Assembly: GCA_015499995.1 (NCBI GenBank)
Contig: JADNRV010000142.1
Coordinates: 1 to 64,000 of the forward strand
Direction: 5' to 3'
DNA length: 64,000 nt
Source: Flammula alnicola
Lineage: Eukaryota > Basidiomycota > Agaricomycetes > Agaricales > Strophariaceae
In this document: positions 1 to 9,779 of the stretch, in pieces
Position numbering within the stretch: the first letter of the stretch is position 1
Layout of the letters: each line of letters begins with the position of its first letter
Made by a program: the position numbers and the translations under genes
The notes under the pieces: model-generated
The model's input: the letters and a program-made list of their open reading frames with translations, nothing else
Database searches by the model: none
What the model was told of the DNA's origin: nothing

Positions 1-129
1 ATGGCAACTCTGGGGGCGGTTGGGTTTCCGCGGATTCCTGGACCTCAGGTTCAGCAATTCTGACCGTGCGTTTCGCCGCAGGTCTTGGTGGTATTACAAC
101 TTCAACTGTTTTCTTGTTTTTCCGCATGT

Positions 130-556
130 TTCTTGTCTGACTAAAATTATATAGGTCCTCCGGGGCTTTCGATGAAGGGAACTTAGTCATTCTCCCAGCA
201 CCAGCTATTCCCTTCATTGAACGGTTCAGAAATCCGAATCCTCCAGATCCTCAGACTCACCCTTGTCCTGCGAGAAATAAGGTATTGATGTACGTCCTCT
301 ATGTCAAGGAGGTCCAATAATTCCTCTACTTTATCTTGCGTTTGGGGCGGTTGCGGCTGAGCGATCTGTGCTAACTGTATAATACCGGCGCATTTACTCC
401 AGTATAGAAACTGTTTCTATTTGCCGCGGATTGTAGAGCCGCTGTTTTTTTCTGACACGCGTGTTCTACGCGTTCTTTTGTCGTTGCTCCTCCTTCATAT
501 GGAACGGGCCGTCCATCAGTCATCCTGACGCGTCCGAGTGATCTACAGTGATCCAC
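130..556 (-). pseudogene. Degraded gag/pol linker
   Basis: Downstream of the zinc knuckle, short frames continue on the minus strand. One of 61 codons ends at 371. Another overlapping frame reads QLAQIAQPQPPQTQDK followed by an acidic VEELLDLLDIEDVHQYL segment (about 380-250). Stops and frameshifts separate them. No DSG/DTG protease motif is seen before the edge. Positions 1-130 hold nothing I can identify. Confidence 0.35.
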
Positions 557-815
557 CAGCGTCTAAGTGATGCGCACGGTGCGGGCACTCGTTCTTCATA
601 TGGCCGTCTTCGCCGCAGTAGAAACACCCACTGCTTCGAGGCGCGTTGTTTCCCGCGTACATCGGTGGCTGAGGTCTATACAGCTGTGGTGCTGGCGGAC
701 CTATAGAAGGCATGAATTGCTGTTGGCTGACTTGCCGCTGCATAGTAGACTGCTGCTGCATTAGACGCGCTAATTCGCCCAACTGATTAGACATCTTGTT
801 CTCGCGCGCCTCCAA
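543..815 (-). pseudogene. Gag C-terminal zinc-knuckle part (frameshifted from 865-1728)
   Basis: Ninety codons with a Gln-rich coiled region, a Pro/Gln linker and one CCHC knuckle, CFYCGEDGHMKNEC (CX2CX4HX4C), the nucleic-acid-binding hallmark of Gag. It lies just downstream of the capsid ORF on the same strand but in a different frame, so it is the second half of one broken gag. Confidence 0.7.
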
Positions 816-864
816 CTGTTTTTCGCGTATATTGAACTGGTCTTGAGCGCGGCTACTGTTTGAT

Positions 865-1728
865 TTACTTCCTCGATTTTAATAGAGGTAGAACTGATCC
901 TTTCATAGCCGCCTCCACTATCTGCGTTTTATAGGTGGCTCGCGAGCCTCTTGCCATGTCGATTGCCGCGTCTATCGTCTCATTCAATTTGTACTTGTCT
1001 TCTGATCGTCTGTCAGCAGCGGTAGCAGCGTTGGTACCAATTCTGTCTAACAAGTCCAGTTGATGGTGTATTAATTGTCTGAACTCGGGAGTCAAACACG
1101 ACAAGAACATGTCTACAGCTTCGCGGTTGGACAACAGTACTGGTTCTTCTTGAAGTCTCAAGGCCTCCGCGCGAAACGCGCGTTTTAACGCTTGGAGATC
1201 AGACAAGTCCGACATGCTAATCCCGCGGTGCTGTTTGCACACAGTTTGAAGCCTTTTTAACGAGCCTCTGTCTTCGTCCATTGCTTCCTCGTATTCTTCA
1301 ATAACCTCTTTCTTGAACTTTTTCCAGTCCTTGCTTTTGTATTTCTCCAGCGTTTCCCACTCTCTTTCTGTGCGCGCATCCGCGTATTTTCCCAGTGTTC
1401 TAATTCTCTCATCATCATCCGTAACGTTATGCTTTGCGTATAAATCTTCCATTCTTTTAATGAATCTATTCAACTCTGCAGGTTTTTCCGCGTCAAACTT
1501 GGGCGCGTCCCTTGATGAAGGCATAGGCATTTTGGATGCCACTGCTGACATCGTGGCGACCGCTGGTGCTTGCACTGGGGCGGTAGTTGGAGTAGACATT
1601 TGAGGAAATGGGGAGATCTCGGTAGAGGGGATAGCTCTACGTGTAAATTCTCTGGTGTGTGGTTCTAATCCTGGAAGGAGTCCTGCGCTTAACGAGTTCT
1701 GCATAAGTCTAGCTCTTATTTCGGGCAC
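865..1728 (-). pseudogene. Ty3/gypsy-type Gag, capsid part
   Basis: An ORF of 287 codons. The N-terminal ~75 residues are Pro/Ala/Thr rich. From about residue 70 the text follows the retrotransposon Gag pattern: a SSRDAPKFD-type start, then RFIKRMEDLY, then a WKKFKKEVIEEYEEA block and a helical C-terminal half. Gag packages element RNA into virus-like particles in the cytoplasm. The frame stops after LPLLKSRK, and the expected zinc knuckle lies downstream in another frame (543-815), so one or more indels split the gene. It starts about 250 nt downstream of the candidate primer-binding site. Family assignment is by pattern recognition. Confidence 0.7.
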
Positions 1729-1960
1729 AGAGGAAGACGCGGGAACCGTAGTTGCTCGTGCGGTAGTTCTTGATCTTTCAGAATGTGGTTGACTCGACGA
1801 TTGTCTAGTCGGTCTATTGGTTGACCTACTCAGTGGAGCAGATGGTCCCAGAATTGTGACTTTTTATGGTCTTTTGTAATTTTACGCCTCTAGTGCGAAC
1901 ACCAAACTGCGCGTGTTTTTGTTTTTTTTTTTTGAAACTCGAAAACGACTTGTCCTTTCA

Positions 1961-1980
1961 CCCCCTCGCGGTGGGCTCCA
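1961..1980 (-). other. Candidate primer-binding site
   Basis: The minus strand reads TGGAGCCCACCGCGAGGGGG, beginning with the TGG expected opposite a tRNA 3' CCA. It lies 7 nt inside the candidate LTR end at 1988 and upstream of gag. The tRNA is not identified. Confidence 0.45.
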
Positions 1981-1987
1981 GTTAAAG

Positions 1988-3428
1988 TGCTAGGTTTCGT
2001 CTACGTTGGAAATGATCTAGCTAGTGGTGCAGAAAGAACTCTACACTCAACACAACCAAACCACAAAACCAACAACTTGACTAGACGTAGTCTTGTGTGC
2101 GAGTCTCGGGGGTAAGATATGAAAAAGGAGAAGTGCTTCGACTTATAAACAAGTCTACGCGGGTTTTGGTATGGGGCGGGTTTTAGTTCCGTAGAACTGG
2201 TGTGGTGACTTTCTAACTCAAACAGTGCCGAACTCGGACTTCCTTTAACTTGACGACTGGTACGAACTTTGACTTTTAACTTGACTTTAACAACTGGTAA
2301 CTTTCATGCAGGGACCGCGACGAGTATGCACTACAACTTTCACGCTACCGCGACGGATACGCGCTACAACTTTCACGTGGTCACGACGGGCGCACGCTAC
2401 ACTTTACAGAAACCCGCGTCAAACTCTGGTTAACTACTCCTCAAACTTTGCAGTGATCGCAAAGCTGTTTTGAAGTGTCAAAACTTGGTCTTTATTAAAT
2501 TAGGTCTGGTGCGACGAGGTTTAATCTTTCCCTTAGGTGTTTTCACTAGTTTTAAAGCGTCAACTGCGGGGTGGATTGCCTACCCTACTACGTGCGTTAC
2601 AAGCGTATTTTATACCTACTGAGCGCCAAGCCTCTACATGTTGCATATGATTCTACGCGTCTAATAGCTCTACTTTTACTGGTCCATGGTGTCGTGATTA
2701 TGAGTCTGCTCAGGTACGGTAACTGGTGAGCCTTCGTCCCCTAGCATATGTTTTGGTTTCATGGATGAACCGCTATGTCGCGGAGCACCGTCCTTGGGTC
2801 AATACAGTTGTGTCCGTTTTTAGACACATTATTGCCCGATTCGGATGCACGGCACATTCGGCGCGGGTTTCTCTTCTGCCGGTGCAGCACGGTTATCGGT
2901 CAGGTTGGAGCCGCCGCCTCTATGGCGACGTTCCCCGCGTGCTTCACAGTGATGTGATCATCGAGAGATCGGTTTATTCGGAGCCGAACTACTCGGCCGT
3001 TCTACGCGTGTAACGGTCAGGTGAGTGCATTGGACAATGGCAATCGTCCGGTCACGTGTTCTTTTTGGGTCGCGATCGACGCGTCTAGCGCCGCATCCAT
3101 ATTAGACTCTGCGTGCCTCAAGGCTTCAGGATTCTCATTCTACGCGGGTTCCTCCGGTCGAAGCCTCTTGTTTGATTCGCAGGTACATGCGGAGGTCATG
3201 CTTCGTTGGCATCAACCTTAGTGCTATGCATACTTCTGAGCTTACTAGCTAGATCCGCCGGACCGTAGATAGTTACTTCCGTTGTACTGGGTTATGTGGT
3301 TTCCCACGTGTAATCCACTTAGTTGGCCAGCACGAGGTATGCTGCCTACCCTGGTTTCCCTTAGTGTAATAGGTTGATTGATTGGGAAATCGCGAAATTT
3401 CACGGGTGGACCGCACCGCGCCCTATCA
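1988..3428 (-). repeat. Candidate long terminal repeat of the gypsy element (1.44 kb)
   Basis: Bounded by TG(CTAG) at 1988 and (CTAT)CA at 3428, that is TG...CA with near-matching inverted ends. It abuts the primer-binding site on one side and an abrupt return to LINE ORF1 sequence at 3429 on the other. On the minus strand a TATAAAATAC box lies near 2608-2617 and a second TATAAG near 2144-2149, either of which could serve as a promoter. No ORF looks real. The second LTR copy is outside the window, so the call rests on position and termini. Confidence 0.45.
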
Positions 3429-3689
3429 ACGTACCTGGGCATATTTGGCATCGATCCATTCATGATCGTACCAGTTGTTCCAGAAATGACATTTCCTGTC
3501 ATAGGGTTTATGTGCGCCCTTACAATTAGGGCAACACGGGGCGTGGGGGCAGTCCGTACCAGAGGGGGTGCGTGGTACTGGCGGAGTTGCCTTGGGATTT
3601 CCCTTGCAACATGAGGCGGCGATGTGATGCGTCTCCTCCTCATGTGGCCCGGCACAGTGAGCGCAGCGGGGCTGAGGGGCCCTGCAGAC
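3429..3689 (-). pseudogene. LINE A ORF1, C-terminal part
   Basis: Encodes the second and third zinc knuckles (CAHCAGPHEEETHH and CPNCKGAHKPYDRKC) and ends at AKYAQVR, where the gypsy LTR interrupts it. Its upstream half is at 13348-15300: LINE B separates the two, and both edges carry GGGGCCCTGCAGAC (3676-3689 and 13350-13363). ORF1 of this LINE type binds element RNA. The rest of LINE A (end of ORF1, ORF2, 3' end) lies beyond the gypsy element, outside the window. Confidence 0.8.
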
Positions 3690-4291
3690 TAGTGTGTCGG
3701 ACACTCAAACGATGGTTCCAGGGTGGTGGTAACCGGAAAGTTGTTTTTGCAGAGTCTCCCTCCGATATGGAGTGGGGCGTTCATCAAGAGGCTCACGACC
3801 TCGTTCGGGGGTTTCCTGGTGTACCTGTTACGCCGTATACCCCTCTATCTGTTGCCTGGCTAAAAAACAAAGCCGACACTGTAGCTCGGGGTGCCTGGTC
3901 GACTGAGGTCGATGATGTTCCCAATTTACTTGGCTCCAATTTCTTGGAGTTAGAGGATCTAAAGGGTAATCCTCTCCGTCTGACCCCCATTCGCGGCGGG
4001 CCGTGGCTTGAAGTGGGCGGCCGCAACTCTCAGTTGTTCGCCCGCATGTGCCGTGCTATCACGAATCATGCCCTGATCGGCTCGTATTACGAGCGGTTCA
4101 AAATCAACGACCCATTGGCTCTTGGGTGCACGTGTGGGGTTTATCCTCAGACGCGTGCTCATTTATTCAAGTGCAAAAAGTTGCACATGCTACCTCACAG
4201 GGCCCCGCACCTAGTGTGGGGTCTTGAGAAATTTTTGAGCGACAACCCTAGTGCGTTTGCGTTCAACCGGCCCCAAGCCGGAGTCGGATGA
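3690..4291 (+). pseudogene. LINE B ORF2 C-terminal fragment (end of RNase H, CCHC finger)
   Basis: About 200 codons. They start inside RNase H, pass the conserved ESPSDMEWGVHQEAHDL and LLGSNFLELEDLKGNP segments, and reach the C-terminal finger (CTCGVYPQTRAHLFKC, CXCX8HX3C) and the family end ...AGVG-stop. The N-terminus is missing because of 5' truncation, the usual outcome of incomplete target-primed reverse transcription. Confidence 0.85.
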
Positions 4292-4739
4292 GGGACTCTG
4301 GATGGGGGGCAATGCTGGGTGCGGTTGGGGCCTTGGCCCAAGACCTAGTGCCCGCAGGTGTTTCCACGTTGGACCGTTCTGGACCCGTAAGGGCGAGGGG
4401 CCTGTTCGTTGCAGGCTTTGATTGTCGGCCCTCTGGGGCGGCTTTTGGCGCAATATCCCGTGGAGGACCCGCCTTGGTGTAACGAGAACGTCGAGTTTGC
4501 CGAAGAAGTGGGGAGAGCCGGGCAAGCTCTGACTTCATCTGGGTGACTCCCTTGTCCACCCTTTTAATTCATATCTACCTTATGCTCGGTAGCGTTAACA
4601 ACGCTGCGCATTTGTATTTCCTAGGCTGCGAGGTCCGTTATTTGGATTTCAGGCTGCTGCGCAGTCTCACCCGTGTCGCGCTCGCACGCGCCACATGCTC
4701 CCCTGCGAGCAACCAATTTCTTTCTTTTGCGATGGGTAT
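3690..4739 (+). mobile_element. LINE B, first part: ORF2 C-terminus and 3'UTR
   Basis: A 5'-truncated plus-strand LINE. The ORF2 tail runs from about 3690 (reading CRTLKRWFQGGG) to the stop at 4291. The family 3'UTR follows until poly(T) of LINE C interrupts it at 4740. The missing 3' end resumes at 13145, and the 15-bp duplication TTTTGCGATGGGTAT at 4725-4739 and 13145-13159 proves the join. The whole B insertion is bounded by GGGGCCCTGCAGAC copies in LINE A. Confidence 0.9.
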
Positions 4740-7376
4740 TTTTTTTTTTTTTTTTTAAATCAACAATTTATATACCGCTGCATGATCACAGTGTGGTCCC
4801 TAACTAATACAAGCGAGTACGCTACAATACCCAAAGCAAAAGAGAGGAGTTGGTTGCTCGCAGGGGAGCATGCGGCGCGCGTGAGCGCGACGCGGGCGAG
4901 ACTGCGCAGCAGCCTGAAACCCAAATAACGGACCTCGCAGCCCAGGAAATACAAATGTGCAGCGTTGTTAACGCTACCGAGCATAAGGTAGATATGAATT
5001 AAAAGGGTGGACAGGGGGGTCACCCAGATGAAGTCAGAGCTTGCCCGGCTCTCCCCACTTCGTTGGCAAACTCGATGTTGTCGTTACACCATGGCGGGTC
5101 CTCCAGGCGATGTGTGCAATAGCCTCAGAGAGTCACAAGCGAAGCCATGCGACGAACACAGCTGCGGCCCTCGCGGGATTTGTCACACCAACCTGGAAAC
5201 ACCTGCGGGCACTAGGTCTTGGGCCAAGGCCCCAACAACACCCAGGATCACCCCCCATCCAGAGTCCCTCATCCGACTCCGGCTGGGGGCTGGTTGAAAG
5301 CAAACGCCGTAACGTTGTCAGTCAGAAATTTCTCAAGACCCCACACTAGGTGCGGGGCCCTGTGAGGTAGCATCGGGAGCTTCGGACACCCAAAGAGATG
5401 GTCGCGCATCTGAGGATAAACCCCACATGTACAACCGAGAGCAAGTGGATCATCGATTTTGAACCGCTCGTAGTACGAGCCGATCGGAGCATGATTCGTT
5501 ATTACACGGCACATGCGGGCGAACAACTGAGAGTTGCGGCCGCCCACTTCAAGCCACGGCCCGCCGCGAACGGGGTCAGACAGAGAGGATTACCCTTTAG
5601 ATCCTCTAACTCCAAGAAGTTGGAGCCAAGCAAATTGGGAACCTCGTCGACCTCCGTCGACCAGGCATCCCGCGCAACAATATCGGCTCTGTTCTTGAGC
5701 CAAGCGATAGATAGAGGGGTATTCGGTGTAACAGGTACACCCGGAAACCCAAGGACGAGGTCGTGAGCCTCTTGATGAATGTCCCACTCCATATCGGAGA
5801 GAGACTCTGCAAAAACGACTTTCCGGTTTCCACCACCCTGGAACCATCGTTCAAGTGTCCGACAAGCGATCAGAGACGAGCCCTGATGAGAATGCGGGGA
5901 GGGATCAACGGCCATTCGAGCAGCATGCATCGAATCCGTGAAAATAACTATCCTGGTGATGTCTCCGAATGCTACCATTGCGGAGATGGCCACCGAGATG
6001 GCATCGAGCTCAGCATCTGTGCTAATAGCTCGACCGGAAGAGTGGCATCTGGCCAAGACCAGAGCACCCTGCCGTTTGATAACAATGCCATTGGCGGCCT
6101 GCCAGGGCCCCGGAGGGACCGAGCCATCGACACCAGCATATGCGGTACCTGGCTCATCGTCACACTTTTCGATGAGTTTGTCCAGTATGATTTTCCACGC
6201 AGCATCAGGGTCTTCAGCCCTGCTGATACGAGGTTTAGCCATCCATGTAAACCGGCTCGCATGCCGGTCCATTAGACGATATCCAGGCCTGGCGTCTGGA
6301 GCAAAAGGCTCCAGCTCTTCCAGACCAGCGGGGTGGAACAATGCTCGGTAAAGTTCGCAATTGCCATCTTGTGAGGGATGGCTTTTTTAAGTAGCGGCCC
6401 AGCCATGAAAGACCGGACTGGGTGTGTATCAGACAAGAGAGAAATTTGAGCAACTGCCCGAGAGTTCAACCTGTCCAAAAGTAGGGGCATGGGTAGAAGG
6501 CCGGCAAGGGCCTCGACACCATACGAGGGAGAAGTGCGGAAGCACCCAGTAATCCAAAGCCCAGCCTTACGCTGAACGTTGGTAAGTTGCGCAATAAGCC
6601 CCTTGTTTCGGGCCTTGCAGAAGTACCACATGCGGTTACCATAAGTAATTATGGGGATAATGCATGTGCGGTAGAGGAGGCACTTAAGATGTGGTGGCAG
6701 CCCTCTGGTAGAAGACCCAAGCATCCTCATCGATACGACCGATGTGAACCCTTTGGTGGAATAGTATCTCACATGCTCCTTGAAAGTGAGCTTGCGATCA
6801 AAGTAAAACCCAAGATATCGCCAGAACAGCTTAGGCTTGAGCCATTTGCTTGCAGTGTAGGGTTCTTCACTCAATGGCAGGGTTATAAACTGAAGCCGTG
6901 TTGTCGAAGTGAAAAATCTCCGACTTCGCGTGCTCCAGAGCGAGGGCGAACTTGGTAAAAAGCTCAAATATAATCTTGTAAGCCTTACGAAGGTTTACAA
7001 CATTGGGATCGAGTCCGGTCTCCTGAGAAATCAGGGTGCCATCGTCAACATATGACAGAAGGTCAACCGCAAGATGAATCTCACGGCACCTCTTGTAGAA
7101 AAGACGCATGATAGGTGCCAAGTAAATAGCCGACAAGACAGGGGACAGGGCTCTGCCCTGTCCCACGCCCACATCTGCCTGCAGGGGGTCTGACAGGAAG
7201 GAATTCCACACATACTGCGTCTTCCTTTCTACCAGATAAGAACTGAAAAACTTGACCACCAAAGGCGGAAAGCCAAGCTTCCGGAGAATGATCACGAGAA
7301 CCTCGTGATTAAGAGAAGGAAAGAACTGAGCAAGGTCAAAGGCAAGGACGCTAGTCCTCAACCCTTTCGCCCACTG
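4740..7376 (-). mobile_element. LINE C, 5'-truncated
   Basis: Poly(T) at 4740-4757 marks the 3' end, followed by the family terminus (AAATCAACAATTTATA), a 3'UTR of about 510 bp and ORF2 from 5269 upward. The copy stops inside RT at about 7376, where poly(T) of segment D begins with no intervening target duplication. C, D and E share one outer TSD pair in LINE B. Confidence 0.85.
5269..7375 (-). pseudogene. LINE C ORF2 (RT core, RNase H, CCHC finger), frameshifted
   Basis: Reading from 7375 down: RT blocks (SVLAFDLAQFFPSLNH; VGVGQG with ALSPVLSAIYLAP; LLSYVDDGTLISQ with the catalytic YVDD), the thumb region, RNase H (AGVDGSVPPGPW, STDAELDAI, FTDSMHAARM supplying the D-E-D residues), then the C-terminal CCHC finger and AGVG-stop. 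At least three frameshifts split it between about 5500 and 6970. One RT motif reads GQGRALSP where I expect GQGSALSP. Confidence 0.85.
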
Positions 7377-7472
7377 TTTTTTTTTTTTTTTTTTTTAAAT
7401 CAACAATTTATATTCTGAAACTCGAACACAGCTCGGACTCTAACTAACGACAGCTGGGCGAATCAAAATCAC

Positions 7473-7474
<2 letters not shown>
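7377..7474 (-). mobile_element. Segment D: 51-bp LINE 3' end joined to a 28-bp ORF1 scrap
   Basis: Poly(T)20 (7377-7396), then about 51 bp of the LINE 3' terminus (7397-7447), then 28 bp ending in CGAATCAAAATCACCC. The scrap matches LINE ORF1 (the VILIR-P region just upstream of the first zinc knuckle) as seen in LINE F at 16072-16102. It is followed directly by poly(T) of LINE E. It has no TSD of its own. Confidence 0.7.
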
Positions 7475-7507
<33 letters not shown>

Positions 7508-7712
7508 ACAATTTATATTCCGAAGCACGATCGCAGGCCGGACCCTATCTAATACAAGTGAGTACGCTACAATACCCAATGCAAAAGAAAGAAGTTGGTC
7601 ACTCGCAGGGGAGTGTGCGGCGCGCGCGAGTGCGACGCGGGTGAGACTGCGCAGCAGCCTGAAACCCAAATGACGGACCTCGCAGCCCAGGAAATACAAA
7701 CGCGCGGCGTTG

Positions 7713-9466
7713 AAGAGACCGCGAGCGGCTAGCTCTGAACGGAATACTATTCTCCTTACCAGGGCTATTTTTAGCACTTAGTAAAGCTTACAATGTAGTC
7801 TAAATGTTACAAGTCCGGACATTACAATGACAAGACTACTAAGGAAACTATGCAAGATAACGAGGAATGCGCGGTTTAATAAAGACATTATCATTAGTAA
7901 CTATTGAGATAACAGTCAATACATCTAATGAAGTGTACGGAATAGGCGCCTTTCAGTAATATCTTAACCATCCGGCCTATACAGCGAGGGCGCGGATCTC
8001 TAGATTAGAAAGAACGGACATCTAGGCACACTACAGGACAGGTCGCGTGACATTGCTGAAGGCACCGAGGACAGTGGAGCAGCGGGGTAAAGCAGACGCC
8101 CATAGACGCGCCTGTAGCAACGCCGATCAAAGCTCGGATCAGAGGGATACCTAATTGGGAACACATACCATATCGGGTAATAACTGGGTACAGGAAGATT
8201 TCCGGGGTGCATAACTCGACATAGCGAGATCCCAGATGCACGCCGAGGGTACCAGAGTATCGGGTACAGAGGACGAAGGGTTACAACCCTAATCACGAGC
8301 ATTATCTCGGACAGAACGTGCGTGGATTGCCCGAGCGTCTCCGACGAGATGTAGGCGCGTCTATGCTCCGGTCAGTCTATAGCCAATGACAGGACAAGAT
8401 ACCAATGAAAACGAAAGGTCACGAGCCTGTATACCACGCGGTCAAGGAGGATTAAGTCTTAGGCGCTTAAGTTAGCCGAACCGACGACGATCTGAGCTCC
8501 CGATCCAACCAAAAAGGCATGATTGAGCGGATGAGCACGGAAACGGTACTCCACAAGGCCGCCGCTTGCGCACAAATGCCCATGAAATCTCTATATTCTC
8601 GTCATTGCATCTATGTAATAATATATCGTCTCAGTAGTATATAAGCAGCCCTGTAACACCGTAGAATACAAGCAATTTACCACCCACGAGATACAAGCGC
8701 TTAAGAGTTATACCTTAAGTGTTTCACCTCTAAGTACCAAGTAGCTTCAAAGCGAGAGTCCCATAATATAAAAAGAAACCAAGTAACGATATAAACGAAC
8801 TGTTAAGACGAGAACGCGTGTCTAAGTGATTCGCCAAGACAAGTAAAGAGAGTTATAAGCCAAGGAACCTGTCTAAGTGACTTGTTCAAAACCTACCCTT
8901 TGTCAAAGGACATCTGGGGACCTGGACTGTAGTGTCGGTAGACAAAGCGTCTACGCGCCTCTGGCCATTGTTAAGGGACTGTAGTGTCAGCAGATAAGAC
9001 ATCTGCGCGCCTCTTTCCACAAGTATAGTTTTTGAGACAAGTAAAGACAAGTTAAAGGGCATAGAGCCATCTTCTCAATTGGAGAACAAGACAAAGCAAG
9101 ATCAGTTAGCAGTTTGTGCATAGAGCACTAGTTTCCGAGTACTAGACCAGAATTTACACAAGTCTATTGGACTTAAAACGACCCATTGACTATAAACGCG
9201 CCTAAGGCCTTGCTTAAGCCATTACATAGTTAAACACCTTCTTTTATCGCGCACCTACTATCAGGTATCGATATTATAAAACTATTATCCTCCCCTTGGA
9301 CGAACTAAGTCAACTAAACATTGATTTGGGTGTTTGAGTGTAGTAAAGTAGTTATTAATAGTGAAGCAAGTCGGATTTGATAGTATCTCTTTAATAGACC
9401 TTACAAGTCTATTGAAAGCGACTACTTATCTAGTAGTTCACACACACCTTGCACTAAGCATCTTTA
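7713..9466. mobile_element. 1.75-kb non-coding insertion in the LINE E 3'UTR
   Basis: It splits the E 3'UTR at GCGTTG, which is present on both sides (7707-7712 and 9467-9472). There is no convincing ORF and no recognisable terminal inverted repeat. A TATATAAG box sits near 8638 on the plus strand, and two imperfect direct repeats of about 50 bp start GGACTGTAGTGTC (near 8931 and 8986). A 5-6 bp target duplication, a TATA box and the absence of coding capacity would fit a solo LTR or a non-autonomous LTR element, but the ends are not a clean TG...CA. Confidence 0.55.
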
Positions 9467-9779
9467 GCGTTGTTAACACTACCAAACGTAAGGTAGATAT
9501 GGATTAAAAGGGTGGACAGGGGGGTCACCCAGATGAAGTCAGAGCTTGCCCGGCTCTCCCCACTTATTCGGCAAACTCGACGTCCTCATTACACCAAGGC
9601 GGGTCCTCCACGGGATATCGTGCCAAAAGCCGCCCACTGAGGCCGACAATCGAAGCCTGCGACGAACAGGCCCGTCGGCCTTACGGGTCTAGAACAGTCC
9701 AACGTGGAAACACCTGCAGGCACTAGGTCTTGGGCCAAGGCCCCAACGACACCTAGGATCACCCCCCATCCAGAGTCCC

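Larger units (their letters stand above)
1..3428 (-). mobile_element. Ty3/gypsy-like LTR retrotransposon, 5' part, runs off the left edge
   Basis: Read on the minus strand the order is candidate LTR (3428 to 1988), primer-binding site (1980 to about 1961), gag (from 1728), then degraded gag/pol linker to the window edge. This is the standard order of a Ty3/gypsy element. The right end abuts LINE A ORF1 at 3429, so the element was probably inserted in LINE A. Protease, RT and integrase would lie to the left and are not visible. The reading frames are broken, so this copy looks dead. Confidence 0.6.

Noticed and set aside
2650..3240. Small plus-strand frames (60-95 codons) at 2726-3221 as candidate genes
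   Set aside because: They lie inside the candidate LTR, overlap each other, and show no recognisable domain.
3245..3655. A 136-codon minus-strand frame crossing 3429
   Set aside because: It is LINE ORF1 in a wrong frame running into the LTR; it does not represent a protein.
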